DNA from: Nitrospira_E sp052156535
Lineage (GTDB): Bacteria > Nitrospirota > Nitrospiria > Nitrospirales > UBA8639
NCBI RefSeq assembly: GCF_052156535.1
Contig: NZ_JBQKUP010000034.1
Coordinates: forward strand, 186,001-250,000
Reading direction: 5' to 3'
Length of the DNA: 64,000 bases
Shown here: piece after piece, positions 46,937-55,230 of the stretch
Layout: each line of letters opens with the position of its first letter
Position numbering within the stretch: position 1 is the stretch's first letter
Notes under the pieces: model-generated
What the model saw: the letters and a program-made list of their open reading frames with translations, nothing else
The model's database searches: none
Told to the model about the DNA's origin: nothing
Position numbers and translations under genes: made by a program

Positions 46937-47926
46937 CTACATTGCCATCTTCTCGGCTGAATCAGTATCCTCGTCCACCTGATCAAGACTTGGGTGATTG
47001 AGTACCCATGCGGGGACTGGTCGAATATCCCAAATGATCCCGAAAAGTTGGAGTCCTTCCAGCAGGTAATAGGTGACATCGATTTCCCACCATCGAAATC
47101 CTTGCCGGGCAGAACTGCAATATTGATGATGATTATTGTGCCATCCTTCACCTAGGGTAATGATGGCCAGAAGGAAGTTGTTCCGGCTATGGTCCGATGT
47201 TGGATAGCGTCGGCTACCGAAAAGATGGGAAAGTGAGTTGATGGTGAAGGTTCCGTGCCAGAGGACAACGGTCGATATCACAAAGCCCCACACCAGCATT
47301 TGCCATCCACTTGTTCCCAAATCCGGATAGGCACTGCCCAGCCATTTCCCCAAGAGAAACAGGAGGACTGCCAGCCCGATTGGCACAAGGGTGTCGAAAC
47401 GATTCAGAAATCGTAATTCCGGATATCGCGCAAAATCCTTGATGCGGTTCAACTTTGTTGCGAGTTGGTCATGGGTTAAAAACCAACCTACATGGCTCCA
47501 CCAGAGCCCGCGGATAACAGGAGAATGGACATCTGCCGGTTTGTCGGAGTAGGCATGATGGTGGCGATGATTAGCGGCCCACCATAAAGGACCTCGTTGG
47601 GCCGCGCTGGCCCCAAGGCAGGCAAACAGGAACTGCATCACTCGTGAGGTGCGAAAGGTTCGGTGGGAGAAGTAGCGGTGATAAAAGCCGGTAATGGCGA
47701 ACATTCGTACAATATACAAGGATACCGCAACCCCGACCGCGATAGGACTCCAGCCCACCCAAAAGACTGCGAGGACGGCAACATGTAGGGCCAAAAACGG
47801 GATCGTTCGAACCAGGTCTATCTCGCGACCATTTTTATGGGAAGCCAGCGCTGTCGCTTCTTGGGTATCAAACAGGGACTTTAACAGTTTCCATGGGCCC
47901 AATATGATCCGCTGGATTTCTGGCAT
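46937..47926 (-). CDS. acyl-CoA/fatty-acid desaturase
   Basis: 329 residues. All three His boxes of the membrane desaturase family are present: HRYFSHRTF (about residue 82), HRHHHAYSD (about 120) and HNNHHQY (about 265). Four membrane helices surround them (AVFWVGWSPIAVGVAVSLYIVRMF and later ones). It introduces a cis double bond, probably delta-9, into acyl chains and would use a di-iron centre and reductase. GAGGAG before the ATG decides the start. Single-gene unit. Confidence 0.9.
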   Translation of the reverse strand: MPEIQRIILGPWKLLKSLFDTQEATALASHKNGREIDLVRTIPFLALHVAVLAVFWVGWSPIAVGVAVSLYIVRMFAITGFYHRYFSHRTFRTSRVMQFLFACLGASAAQRGPLWWAANHRHHHAYSDKPADVHSPVIRGLWWSHVGWFLTHDQLATKLNRIKDFARYPELRFLNRFDTLVPIGLAVLLFLLGKWLGSAYPDLGTSGWQMLVWGFVISTVVLWHGTFTINSLSHLFGSRRYPTSDHSRNNFLLAIITLGEGWHNNHHQYCSSARQGFRWWEIDVTYYLLEGLQLFGIIWDIRPVPAWVLNHPSLDQVDEDTDSAEKMAM

Positions 47927-49031
47927 CCTTAACGCTCCTCTCTCATGTGTAGGGAATTTCGAGATATCTATAGCTTACGATTCACAAAACTTCATCAAGG
48001 CCTTTTTGTAAAACGGAGATCCTCAACTTTCTTAAGATAAAGGGAGAATATACAAACTCTACAAAGTAAACCAGAAGGAGACCTTCTGGCAAATACAATT
48101 TTACTAGGAGTATGGCTTTTGGTATACGATGGGAGGCTGGATATCTAATAGAACCCGTTAAAAAATGCCGACTCGAGCGTCCATCATGGTGATATTGAAT
48201 GTGAGAAATGATCATATGCCATACAAAAATTTTCTTCAAAACTAAAATCCCGTCATTTTTCTGCTGATTGGGTGTGGAAGGGAATCGGTTTCGGGGCTTG
48301 GCATATTGTTATGGATGGGGAAGGCAACCTGGGTTTGGTTGATAGATCAAACGCTCCGTTGCATTGGTTCGATCCTGGTAAAGTTCCTCGAAACAGCGGA
48401 ATGAACGCTAGAGAAGGACTATTCAATTCGAGAAACGCCTACATAATTATTTTGGAAGGTGGAGGGCAAACCCGCGAAAGATGCCCACGCTGTTATTAGC
48501 ACCTACTGAGTACTATGTATGGGCATAGTCTAACAAAAACAGGCCAGATTTTACCAAATTTTTTCCGTGACATAAACATGGAGCAGCTATGGAAATTTTC
48601 ATTTATTATCTCTGCTTGAGTGTAACCTGACCTTCTCCCATACCAGAAGGTCCTGGAGGCTGAGTGATGAGGCCAAAATGCAATCAATATAGGTCGCTCA
48701 TCGTGTATGGGATTTCGCTGAACACAGGATGTCCATTCCTGTATTTCTATTGTATGGGAACATCCGGAAATGCCATTAGTCCCAGGATGGCTTACCCCTG
48801 AAACCCTCTCGCCACATTCAGCCGCCCACTGAATATTATGCAAGTGGGCAGGAAAAAATCTCAGCTTCTCCTGTTGGCCTCCCCGGATTTTAAGGCTCAT
48901 GGCTTCTGATAAATGGTGCGGCGTAGCGGAGCACAACGACCAAGGGCCGAATATGTCAGAAATCATCTTTGCCGAGTGATGATCATCAATAACAATTAGG
49001 AGTATCTGATCATCCACCTGGAAATATGATT
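47927..49031. other. long region without a supported gene
   Basis: About 1.1 kb. A 173-codon minus-strand frame (48496-49017) is open and vaguely PAS/response-regulator-like at its ends, but it lacks a ribosome site and has no firm family mark. A 75-codon plus frame (48272-48499) is equally unsupported. The stretch may be a decayed gene. Confidence 0.35.
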
Positions 49032-49628
49032 TTATGTTTGAGGTGTTTCACGTGGACTCTGTTTTTCGATCAGCGCTGCTGCTACCCGTTTGGCAATTTT
49101 GGCTGCATCAGGTTTTTGCGACACTTGGGCTGTCACGATTGCGCCTTCCAATAAGAGGGAGAGTTCTTCGGCTAAATGCTGAGGATTCCGCACTCCCATC
49201 TGAATGCATAGCTTGAGAATAAACTCCGTCATCATCCGCTTGAAATCCCTGCAGACGTAACGCAGTGAAGTGTCGGGGGTGGAATGCTCACCAACGGCAT
49301 TGATGAACAGACATCCATAAAAACTCTGTTGCGAAAACCAGGTTTCGGCCACATCGAAAATGGCCAGCAGGCGAGTTTTGGGAGTGCGCGCCTTCGTCTC
49401 CACTTGCCGCATGAACGAATTTCTAAACTGTCCGTCATAGTGTCGCAATGCCGCGAGGACCAATTCCTCTTTTGAGCGGAAGTGGGCATACAAGGTTTTT
49501 TTTGTCACCCCCGAATGTTCAACAATGGAATCAATCCCTGTGGCGTGAATCCCGTTTTGCGCAAATAAGGTTACAGCTGTCTGGATAAGTTGCTCCCGCT
49601 TTGAGGGTCGAGGGCTTTCTTGCGACAT
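49032..49628 (-). CDS. TetR/AcrR family transcriptional regulator
   Basis: 198 residues. The N-terminal helix-turn-helix runs through TAVTLFAQNGIHATGIDSIVEHSGVTKKTLYAHFRSKEEL, the standard TetR DNA-binding domain. The C-terminal ligand domain includes a YGCLFINAVGEHS motif shared by a subgroup that senses electrophiles or oxidants through Cys. A perfect palindrome lies just upstream of its start (see operator), so it probably represses itself and the divergent YHS gene. Single gene on the minus strand, next to the divergent gene at 49868. Confidence 0.9.
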   Translation of the reverse strand: MSQESPRPSKREQLIQTAVTLFAQNGIHATGIDSIVEHSGVTKKTLYAHFRSKEELVLAALRHYDGQFRNSFMRQVETKARTPKTRLLAIFDVAETWFSQQSFYGCLFINAVGEHSTPDTSLRYVCRDFKRMMTEFILKLCIQMGVRNPQHLAEELSLLLEGAIVTAQVSQKPDAAKIAKRVAAALIEKQSPRETPQT

Positions 49629-49633
49629 TTAAC

Positions 49634-49649
49634 TAGACCTTCTGGTCTA
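49634..49649. promoter_or_regulatory. palindromic TetR-type operator TAGACC-n4-GGTCTA
   Basis: TAGACC (49634-49639) and GGTCTA (49644-49649) form a perfect inverted repeat with a four-base spacer, six bases before the TetR start. The same half-sites are known for the NemR type of regulator. It is most likely the autoregulatory operator. Confidence 0.8.
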
Positions 49650-49867
49650 CCAATATTTTTGTAATTTTTGTGGATACACAAATATTTCTGAAAGAGATGT
49701 ATCAGGTTTCTTTTTGTATTCCAATAACATGAATGGTTTCTGAAATGTGAACGCGATTGGAAAAGAAGTGTAACGAAAGGAGAACTCAGCTGACTAGGCT
49801 CCATGAAGGATACAGATCTGTATACTTGGATTTATTAACCATTCTATCTTCAAAAAGGAGATCCATC

Positions 49868-50329
49868 ATGAAAATGATGAAGACAATCTTGAGTTCCCTG
49901 TTCGTCATGTTCGTGGCTATCGCGGGTACACCCGCTTTCGCGGGGGATGTTACCAATAGCACTCCAGGAATCAGCGGTTATGATCCGGTAGCGTACTTTA
50001 CGGATGGCAAACCGATGAGGGGCTCCGGTTACCACGTTGTCGAGCACAAGGGAGTGACCTATGCCTTTGCTTCCAAAGAGCATAAAGAAATGTTCGAGGC
50101 CGACCCCGGGAAGTATGTGCCAGCCTATGGTGGATATTGTGCCTATGGTGTGGCGGTCGGGAAGAAATTCGTGTCCGATCCTGAAGCGTGGAAGATCGTT
50201 CAGGGCAAACTGTATTTGAATCTGGATCGGGATATCCAAAACAAATGGGCCAAGGATATTCCGGGCTATCTCAAAAAATCGGAGGCCAATTGGCCAGAAA
50301 TCAAAGATAAAGCGCCGTCGGATTTATAA
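49868..50329 (+). CDS. YHS-domain exported protein
   Basis: 153 residues. A signal peptide of about 23 residues ends at AFA-GD. The mature protein holds one YHS-domain: GYDPVAYFTDGKP, HKGVTYAFASKEHKEMFEADPGKYVPAYGGYCAYGV. YHS domains bind metals or serve as small chaperone-like modules; the Cys here sits in GGYCAYG. The start is ATG 49868, with AGGAG at 49856-49860; an earlier open start at 49757 has no support. It is divergent from the TetR gene across the operator. A strong terminator follows. Confidence 0.85.
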   Translation: MKMMKTILSSLFVMFVAIAGTPAFAGDVTNSTPGISGYDPVAYFTDGKPMRGSGYHVVEHKGVTYAFASKEHKEMFEADPGKYVPAYGGYCAYGVAVGKKFVSDPEAWKIVQGKLYLNLDRDIQNKWAKDIPGYLKKSEANWPEIKDKAPSDL

Positions 50330-50337
50330 AGGAACTA

Positions 50338-50383
50338 GGCCGAGGTCCGTCACGGTTTTTGGGGCGGGCCTCAGCCGTTTTTT
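50338..50383 (+). terminator. rho-independent terminator
   Basis: A 12-bp stem, GGCCGAGGTCCG pairing with CGGGCCTCAGCC (one mismatch, one G-U), then six T residues. It lies just after the YHS gene and before the cytochrome P460 gene, so the latter may need its own promoter or read-through. Confidence 0.85.
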
Positions 50384-50411
50384 AGTTACTAATTTTTGTA
50401 AGGAGAATTCT

Positions 50412-51008
50412 ATGAAGCAGTTTGTCACCATAGGAACGATCCTCATTCTGGGATTGGGAAGTTTGGCAGGATGGGCGATGACGAAAGAAGAGAAATCCTT
50501 TGCCCCTAATGTTCACCACAAAACCGGGGCCATCAATGTTCCTGAAAATTACCGGGAATGGCCCACGCTAGGGACCTGGGCCCACGCCAAGGTTGAAGGT
50601 GCGCCCGGTTTGCAGGAATACCACGTCGTGTATACCCAGCCGGACACAATCAGGTATTACAACGAGAAAAACCGGTTTCCCGACGGAGCGGTGTTGGTGA
50701 AAGAACTCCTAAACGCCGACACCATGGCGATGACCACCGGGCCGGCAGTCGGTCACGCGACCACCATCAAAGGCTGGTTTGTGTTGGTCAGGGATACGAA
50801 CGGGCGGTTTAAAGAATCCAGCCTATGGGGTGATGGTTGGGGTTGGTCCTTCTTTAATTCGGACGATCCTCAACATACGGTGTCTAAGGATTATAAGATA
50901 GATTGTCTTCCGTGTCACACCCCGGCCAGAGAGCTGGCGCGGGAAAATGCGGTTGAGGCGGATAAATGGATTTACTCGTTTGGTTACCCTGTGCTTCAAA
51001 GGAAATGA
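50412..51008 (+). CDS. cytochrome P460 family protein
   Basis: 198 residues. An N-terminal signal helix (TIGTILILGLGSLAGWAM) exports it. The body matches the cytochrome P460 family (WPTLGTWAHAKV, FPDGAVLVKE, GWFVLVRDTNGRF) and ends with the c-type haem motif CLPCH (about residue 174). P460 enzymes bind an unusual haem and oxidise hydroxylamine or related N compounds, but many homologues have other or unknown roles. AAGGAG lies eight bases before the ATG. It follows the YHS gene across a terminator. Confidence 0.85.
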   Translation: MKQFVTIGTILILGLGSLAGWAMTKEEKSFAPNVHHKTGAINVPENYREWPTLGTWAHAKVEGAPGLQEYHVVYTQPDTIRYYNEKNRFPDGAVLVKELLNADTMAMTTGPAVGHATTIKGWFVLVRDTNGRFKESSLWGDGWGWSFFNSDDPQHTVSKDYKIDCLPCHTPARELARENAVEADKWIYSFGYPVLQRK

Positions 51009-51026
51009 CAGAGCAACTTAATATAA

Positions 51027-51257
51027 ACATCCAATCCATCGGCACTGTTCCATAAAAAGTTTCACTCGCCTCACATTTGTCATTTTCGCCAAGGGTTATT
51101 ATTTGACTTTGGCTATTGGATGAACCGGGTTCCGGTTCGGAAGCCAGGTTCGTTTCATTGGGCCAAAGGACGCAAAGCCATTTCCATCCAAGATTGCACA
51201 TGGAATCGTTCTGACTTTACCGTGGAGGAGGGGACCATACCCGTCTGGCCCAACTAA
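51027..51257 (+). pseudogene. possible decayed coding relic
   Basis: A 76-codon open stretch with coding-like residues (FDFGYWMNRVPVRKPGSFHW, KAISIQDCTWNRSDFTV) and a TAA at 51255, but no start codon except an internal ATG at 51120. Not recognised. The rest of the spacer to 51661 shows nothing. Confidence 0.3.
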
Positions 51258-51661
51258 GGTCTTTTTCTGGGTTTGAACGTCAGCCCGGTTACCTCATTCA
51301 TATGTGGTGGTCATATGATCATCTGAGTCGAAGATCAAGCCTGTAGATATGGTTTTCATTTCATCCTACCTTGCTCACCTACCTTCTTTAGGCTCGTTTG
51401 CGTGATCATTTCCGGATCTTCTATATTCGTGGACAGAAAAGGGGATTAACTAGTGGGTCAATACAGGATTTAACCTTTTTAAGCCTCTATTTTCATGAGC
51501 CGATTTTTTGATGTCATTGACACATTACGGCTCCTTTGCTACTTATCGGCTTGGTCCCCCAGGGCTTATACATTTCCTATTCCCAGTGAGTACGACACGT
51601 TACCTTTCGCCGAAAGAACTCCTTTCTCGAAATGCGCAACACCATGAGGAGGTTAAACGCT

Positions 51662-52351
51662 TTGAAATTTTTAATCTATCTCGTCTTTTTATCCTTCTCA
51701 TGGTTGGGGCTGACCACACAGCCCTTGGCTGCGGTCGGAGACGTGAATTACATCTCGGACGTAGTAACGGTGCCGCTACGCAGTGGGCCCACTACTGCCC
51801 ATCGCATCCTACACCGTGGCCTACCAAGCGGGACCCAACTGACCATTCTCGCGATAGACGAGGAGGCGGGCTTTACCCAGGTCAGGACCACCGATGGGAT
51901 GGAGGGTTGGGTTACGTCTCAGTACCTCATTGGAGAACCCATTGCCCGGGTCAAGCTGGCTGCAGCCGAAAAGCGCCTACAAGGTCTTAAAGCTGAAATC
52001 GAAAAAGAACGCGAGGCGCGTGCAACTATCCAGGTTGAGCACAAAGAAACCGACGCCAACAACCGGACACTTAATTCGCAGGTGCAATCCCTCTCGAAAG
52101 AACTCGCGGAACTGAAACGTATATCGGGCGATTCCATCAACGAGCATGCCCGTAACATCGAACTTGTTCAGCAGAATACACTTTTAGCCGGCCAGGTTGA
52201 AGAGCTATCCGCCAAAGCCAGGCAGCTCGAAGAAAACTCACAACTTAAATGGCTACTGTATGGGGGCGCTCTGGTCCTCATCGGCCTGTTAATCGGAGTC
52301 ATTCTCAAAGCACGGCCCAGACAGACGACGAGTTATTCCCGCTATTCGTAA
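51662..52351 (+). CDS. SH3-domain and membrane-anchor protein (TIGR04211 type)
   Basis: About 229 residues. A signal helix (FLIYLVFLSFSWLGL) is followed by a bacterial SH3b domain (VVTVPLRSGPTTAHRILHRGLPSGTQLTILAIDEEAGFTQVRT), a long coiled coil (about residues 95-190, many Lys/Glu) and a C-terminal helix with a basic tail (LLYGGALVLIGLLIGVIL). This is the TIGR04211 layout. A perfect AGGAGG at 51647-51652 points to the TTG at 51662; ATG starts at 51632 and 51644 are in frame but badly spaced. Probably envelope-associated; function not settled. Confidence 0.75.
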   Translation: MKFLIYLVFLSFSWLGLTTQPLAAVGDVNYISDVVTVPLRSGPTTAHRILHRGLPSGTQLTILAIDEEAGFTQVRTTDGMEGWVTSQYLIGEPIARVKLAAAEKRLQGLKAEIEKEREARATIQVEHKETDANNRTLNSQVQSLSKELAELKRISGDSINEHARNIELVQQNTLLAGQVEELSAKARQLEENSQLKWLLYGGALVLIGLLIGVILKARPRQTTSYSRYS

Positions 52352-52452
52352 GGAACATCATAAAAAACCCATGCCCAAAAGTCTGTGCTCCCTTAGGCAT
52401 CTCTCTCGCCCAGACTCGATTCAGACCTGTCGGGTCAATCCATGCCTTCCGA

Positions 52453-52887
52453 TTATTTCAATGCTTCAAGGGTTGCACGGAGTTCTTGGACCTCCGTCTT
52501 AAATAAGGCGAGGTGTTCATCCCGTTGGGGTTGCGTATCCTTGAACTTCCATAGCCGTTTAAAGATAGCCCACAATTCCTTATTATGGGTCACCGCGAGA
52601 GCGTAGGCCGGTGTTTCCCGTTTGGCCTCGTCCACACAACACAAGGAATTGTCGAAGGCATGAAATTGATTGTGCAGGTCGTCCAATGGCTGATCGGACC
52701 CTGTTCCCCCTTTCGCGGCTTCCGCACTGGCTTCCATCATAGTGGTCAGGTTCAGTACGGTTTCGAGACTGGTGGTCCCTTTAGCTTTTTGGGCAAATTC
52801 ATCCGCACGCGGATAGAAAACATAACTACATCCGCTCAGCCCGGTTATCAGAGCTGCTATCGCGAAAATGGCGGTAATCTTTTGCAT
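52453..52887 (-). CDS. small lipoprotein
   Basis: 144 residues. The N-terminus has a signal helix ending in the lipobox LSGCS, so the mature protein begins at Cys20. The rest is mostly helical with a CC pair (about residue 82) and many Leu/Lys/Glu; no known domain is seen. GGAGGGG precedes the ATG. It converges on the SH3 gene. Likely an envelope lipoprotein of unknown role. Confidence 0.7.
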   Translation of the reverse strand: MQKITAIFAIAALITGLSGCSYVFYPRADEFAQKAKGTTSLETVLNLTTMMEASAEAAKGGTGSDQPLDDLHNQFHAFDNSLCCVDEAKRETPAYALAVTHNKELWAIFKRLWKFKDTQPQRDEHLALFKTEVQELRATLEALK

Positions 52888-53219
52888 AAGCCCCTCCAGG
52901 GTAAATGGGAATAGGTTGTGTAGAGTGTATGATCTCTAGCCTATAAAAGATTGTTTAAAAAAATTGTGTGGATGTGTATGTGAGCGCGTCCATCAATATA
53001 GAAATATTCTACCTATCTGAATCCTGGAGCGAAATTGACTTCGGAAGACATTTTTTCTGCTTTTTGTCTCCCAAGGCTCAAGGCGCAAATTTAACTCAGT
53101 CTCCAGGCCATGTGGGTCCATCTCCTTTAACTTTCATTTCAAATTCAACATCATTCTTATGTAATGTAAAATGGCATGGGCATCTTTCTGGAGGGTATTT
53201 TAAAACAATAAGAGAACGA
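52888..53219. other. intergenic region
   Basis: About 330 bp; no gene or RNA is supported. Confidence 0.4.
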
Positions 53220-53486
53220 ATGAGGGCTAAACTTTCCAAACGATTAAAGGCAAAGGTCGAGGCCAATTTCTTTGTCGATTCCACCCGGATCGGTTGTGAT
53301 ATCTGTCGACAATTGGCAGGGGGCACGTTTGTGGAGGTTGGTGAGTGTTCGACGGTATGTCACCACCCGGGATCTCAAGAAGAAGAATTTTTCGCCTATC
53401 AAGCATTAATAGTCTGTCCTGTGGGGTCATTTGTCACTATGATGAAGAATCCTTTTGTTACCCCTAACATGGTGAAAAGATGGTAA
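53220..53486 (+). pseudogene. truncated ferredoxin-domain gene (usual MBL-hydrolase partner missing)
   Basis: About 88 residues. The NFFVDST-x-I-x-C-x-IC core is the N-terminal [4Fe-4S] ferredoxin domain that normally precedes a metallo-beta-lactamase domain. Its first cluster Cys is changed to Arg (VDSTRIG), the next two Cys stay, and a final ALIVCPVGS keeps the fourth. The metallo-beta-lactamase part never follows; the frame stops at 53486. Very likely a relic with a lost cluster. Confidence 0.6.
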
Positions 53487-53910
53487 TCCATTTTTAGCAT
53501 TGCGATGTGTATATGAAGTTGGTTAAAGATGTGCGATATGAGGGGAGATTCGGATACCAAATCTTTCACCGAGATATCAAAAGAGGCCGAGTATGTCCGC
53601 TCCGATCTCTTTAAGCGAATCAACGCAGACCATACCGAAATTTGTGGGAACGGATGATTCCCACGTCTCTGTGCAGAGCAAATTCTTCAGCCGATTGGTT
53701 TTTATTTCAGGAAAATTGGAACGGATTCCGGCAGACATTTTTCCAGCGAAGTATTGTGAATGGGTTTTTTTGGAAATATCCTAAAGTAGCATGCCGATCT
53801 TTAGGTAGACGGTTGTGGTTCTTTCTTTTTGGCAAACCATTTCTTACCAAAAGATGGCATAGGAAAAGTACATGGATAACCAATAATCATTCATCACACA
53901 GGAGGAGGTT
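53487..53910. other. region with weak coding traces
   Basis: About 420 bp. A 42-codon frame at 53529-53657 (TEISKEAEYVRSDLFKRINADHTEI) looks coding-like but is unassigned. The remainder shows nothing. Confidence 0.35.
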
Positions 53911-54243
53911 ATGAACATTCAAGGAAACTGGAAATTGGTGCTTGCAACCACAATGATGGCCCTGATGGTCGGGTGCGCATTCAGTCCGCCAAGCAAAATG
54001 GTGAAACAAAATGACCATGCGCGTTTGGCGGATTGGTACCAGAAAGAGGCGAGTGACCTTCATGCGCGGGCAGAAGAAATGCGCCAAATTGAGAAAGAAT
54101 ATGAGTTTTTGGGGACCCCCAAAGAAGGGCATGAATCAAGCCTTGTGGAACATGCCAAGAATTTAAAGGACTATTACACTAAAGCTGCGGAAGTTGCGGA
54201 AAAGATGGCGCAGGCTCATGCTGAGCAGGCAAAAGCCCCGTAA
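53911..54243 (+). CDS. small lipoprotein
   Basis: 110 residues. The signal helix ends in LMVGC, a lipobox, so Cys22 would be lipidated. The mature part is a highly charged helical protein (DWYQKEASDLHARAEEMRQIEKEYE, VEHAKNLKDYYTKAAEVAEKM), probably a coiled coil. GGAGGAGG sits just before the ATG, a very strong ribosome site. Function unknown. Confidence 0.75.
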   Translation: MNIQGNWKLVLATTMMALMVGCAFSPPSKMVKQNDHARLADWYQKEASDLHARAEEMRQIEKEYEFLGTPKEGHESSLVEHAKNLKDYYTKAAEVAEKMAQAHAEQAKAP

Positions 54244-54439
54244 GGACGTGAACGGGAATCTTTCAGGCTTTCATGGGGAAGCCGGATTACTAATTATTAA
54301 ATTGTGCATGATGGTCAATACTCATCCTGGGATGGGCCATTAAACCTTTATTCAAATTTGACGTCCAGAATATTTGAATCCGTATCCTTACCGGCCGATA
54401 AAAATTTGGTTTTTATTCCCCGGTGATCATCTGTGGTGG

Positions 54440-54650
54440 AATCGGAAACTTGGGTGTAAATCTCTCACCCGCGATATCCCGAGGAAACGGATAAACCTTT
54501 TCCAGAACCTGGAATGTTTGCAATCAGTTCGGATGGTAAGGTCCATAATAGGTATTTCCAACATGTCCCCCAACAGGTCCGATCCCGATGAGTTGATCGA
54601 AATCTTGGAAGGGATTCAGGCAACTAATTCCCGATCCGGGGAACATATGA
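54440..54650 (+). pseudogene. relic of a peroxiredoxin-like gene
   Basis: The DNA aligns to the 3' half of the intact gene at 60381-60905. One frame gives RYPEETDKPFPEPGMF and, after a shift, SPNRSDPDELIEILEGIQ, matching RSPKETDQPFPEPGMF and the FNRSDPEELIDTLKWIQ end. It carries an in-frame TAA and a frameshift, so it is dead. It was once a second copy of this gene. Confidence 0.8.
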
Positions 54651-54656
54651 ATAACT

Positions 54657-54839
54657 TTAAAGCCTCGGTACTTCCATTTTTTCTTCTTCTTCAATTCCTT
54701 CGTTTTGGAAGTAATCGTTTGACGCTTTGGTCCTCGCTTTAGGTCGAGTTGGGGGTTTGTTCTCCGCCCAAATCCAACCCATGGCGATTAACGTGATCAC
54801 AATAGTGAGACTGATGGTTAAAACCAAGGACCATGCCAT
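54657..54839 (-). CDS. small single-helix membrane protein
   Basis: 60 residues. One N-terminal helix (VLTISLTIVITLIAMGWIWA) is followed by a basic then acidic tail (KPPTRPKARTK, EEEEK). GAGG lies eight bases before the ATG. No known family. It may be a real small membrane protein, though it lies among relics. Confidence 0.4.
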   Translation of the reverse strand: MAWSLVLTISLTIVITLIAMGWIWAENKPPTRPKARTKASNDYFQNEGIEEEEKMEVPRL

Positions 54840-55230
54840 GTCATTGCCTCACTTGATTGGATGTGTAAATAATTTTCTTTTGCCTGTGTGAGGTAAGTGA
54901 GCAATCATGATGCCAATTGGTGGAAGAACCCTTTCCCAACCACTCTGAGTTTAAACGCTTGAATTCTTAAGAGAAAAGAAAATCAGACAAGGATGGAGGG
55001 AGATCGACAAGTGGTTAAATCGTGGACAGGTGTCTATGAGGAATTTTCACAATAACCAGTTTCCGGTTTTTCCTTCTATCCAATCACCTGAAGGGAAAAA
55101 CCTGCGCTAGTTTCTCTATGGGTTTCCTGCCTTGATCCCTGTGACGCCATTTCAGTCAGGGTGCTTCTTGTGAACCAGTTCTTTCCGGGGCAATACGCAT
55201 CCTCATCCATGCTCAGCTTGTGATGGTCTG
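54840..55230. other. intergenic region
   Basis: About 390 bp; no coding or RNA signal is supported. Confidence 0.4.

Noticed and set aside
48496..49017. 173-codon minus-strand frame with a faint PAS/response-regulator look
   Set aside because: No start signal, no conserved motif and unlikely composition; perhaps a decayed gene, but I cannot support a product.
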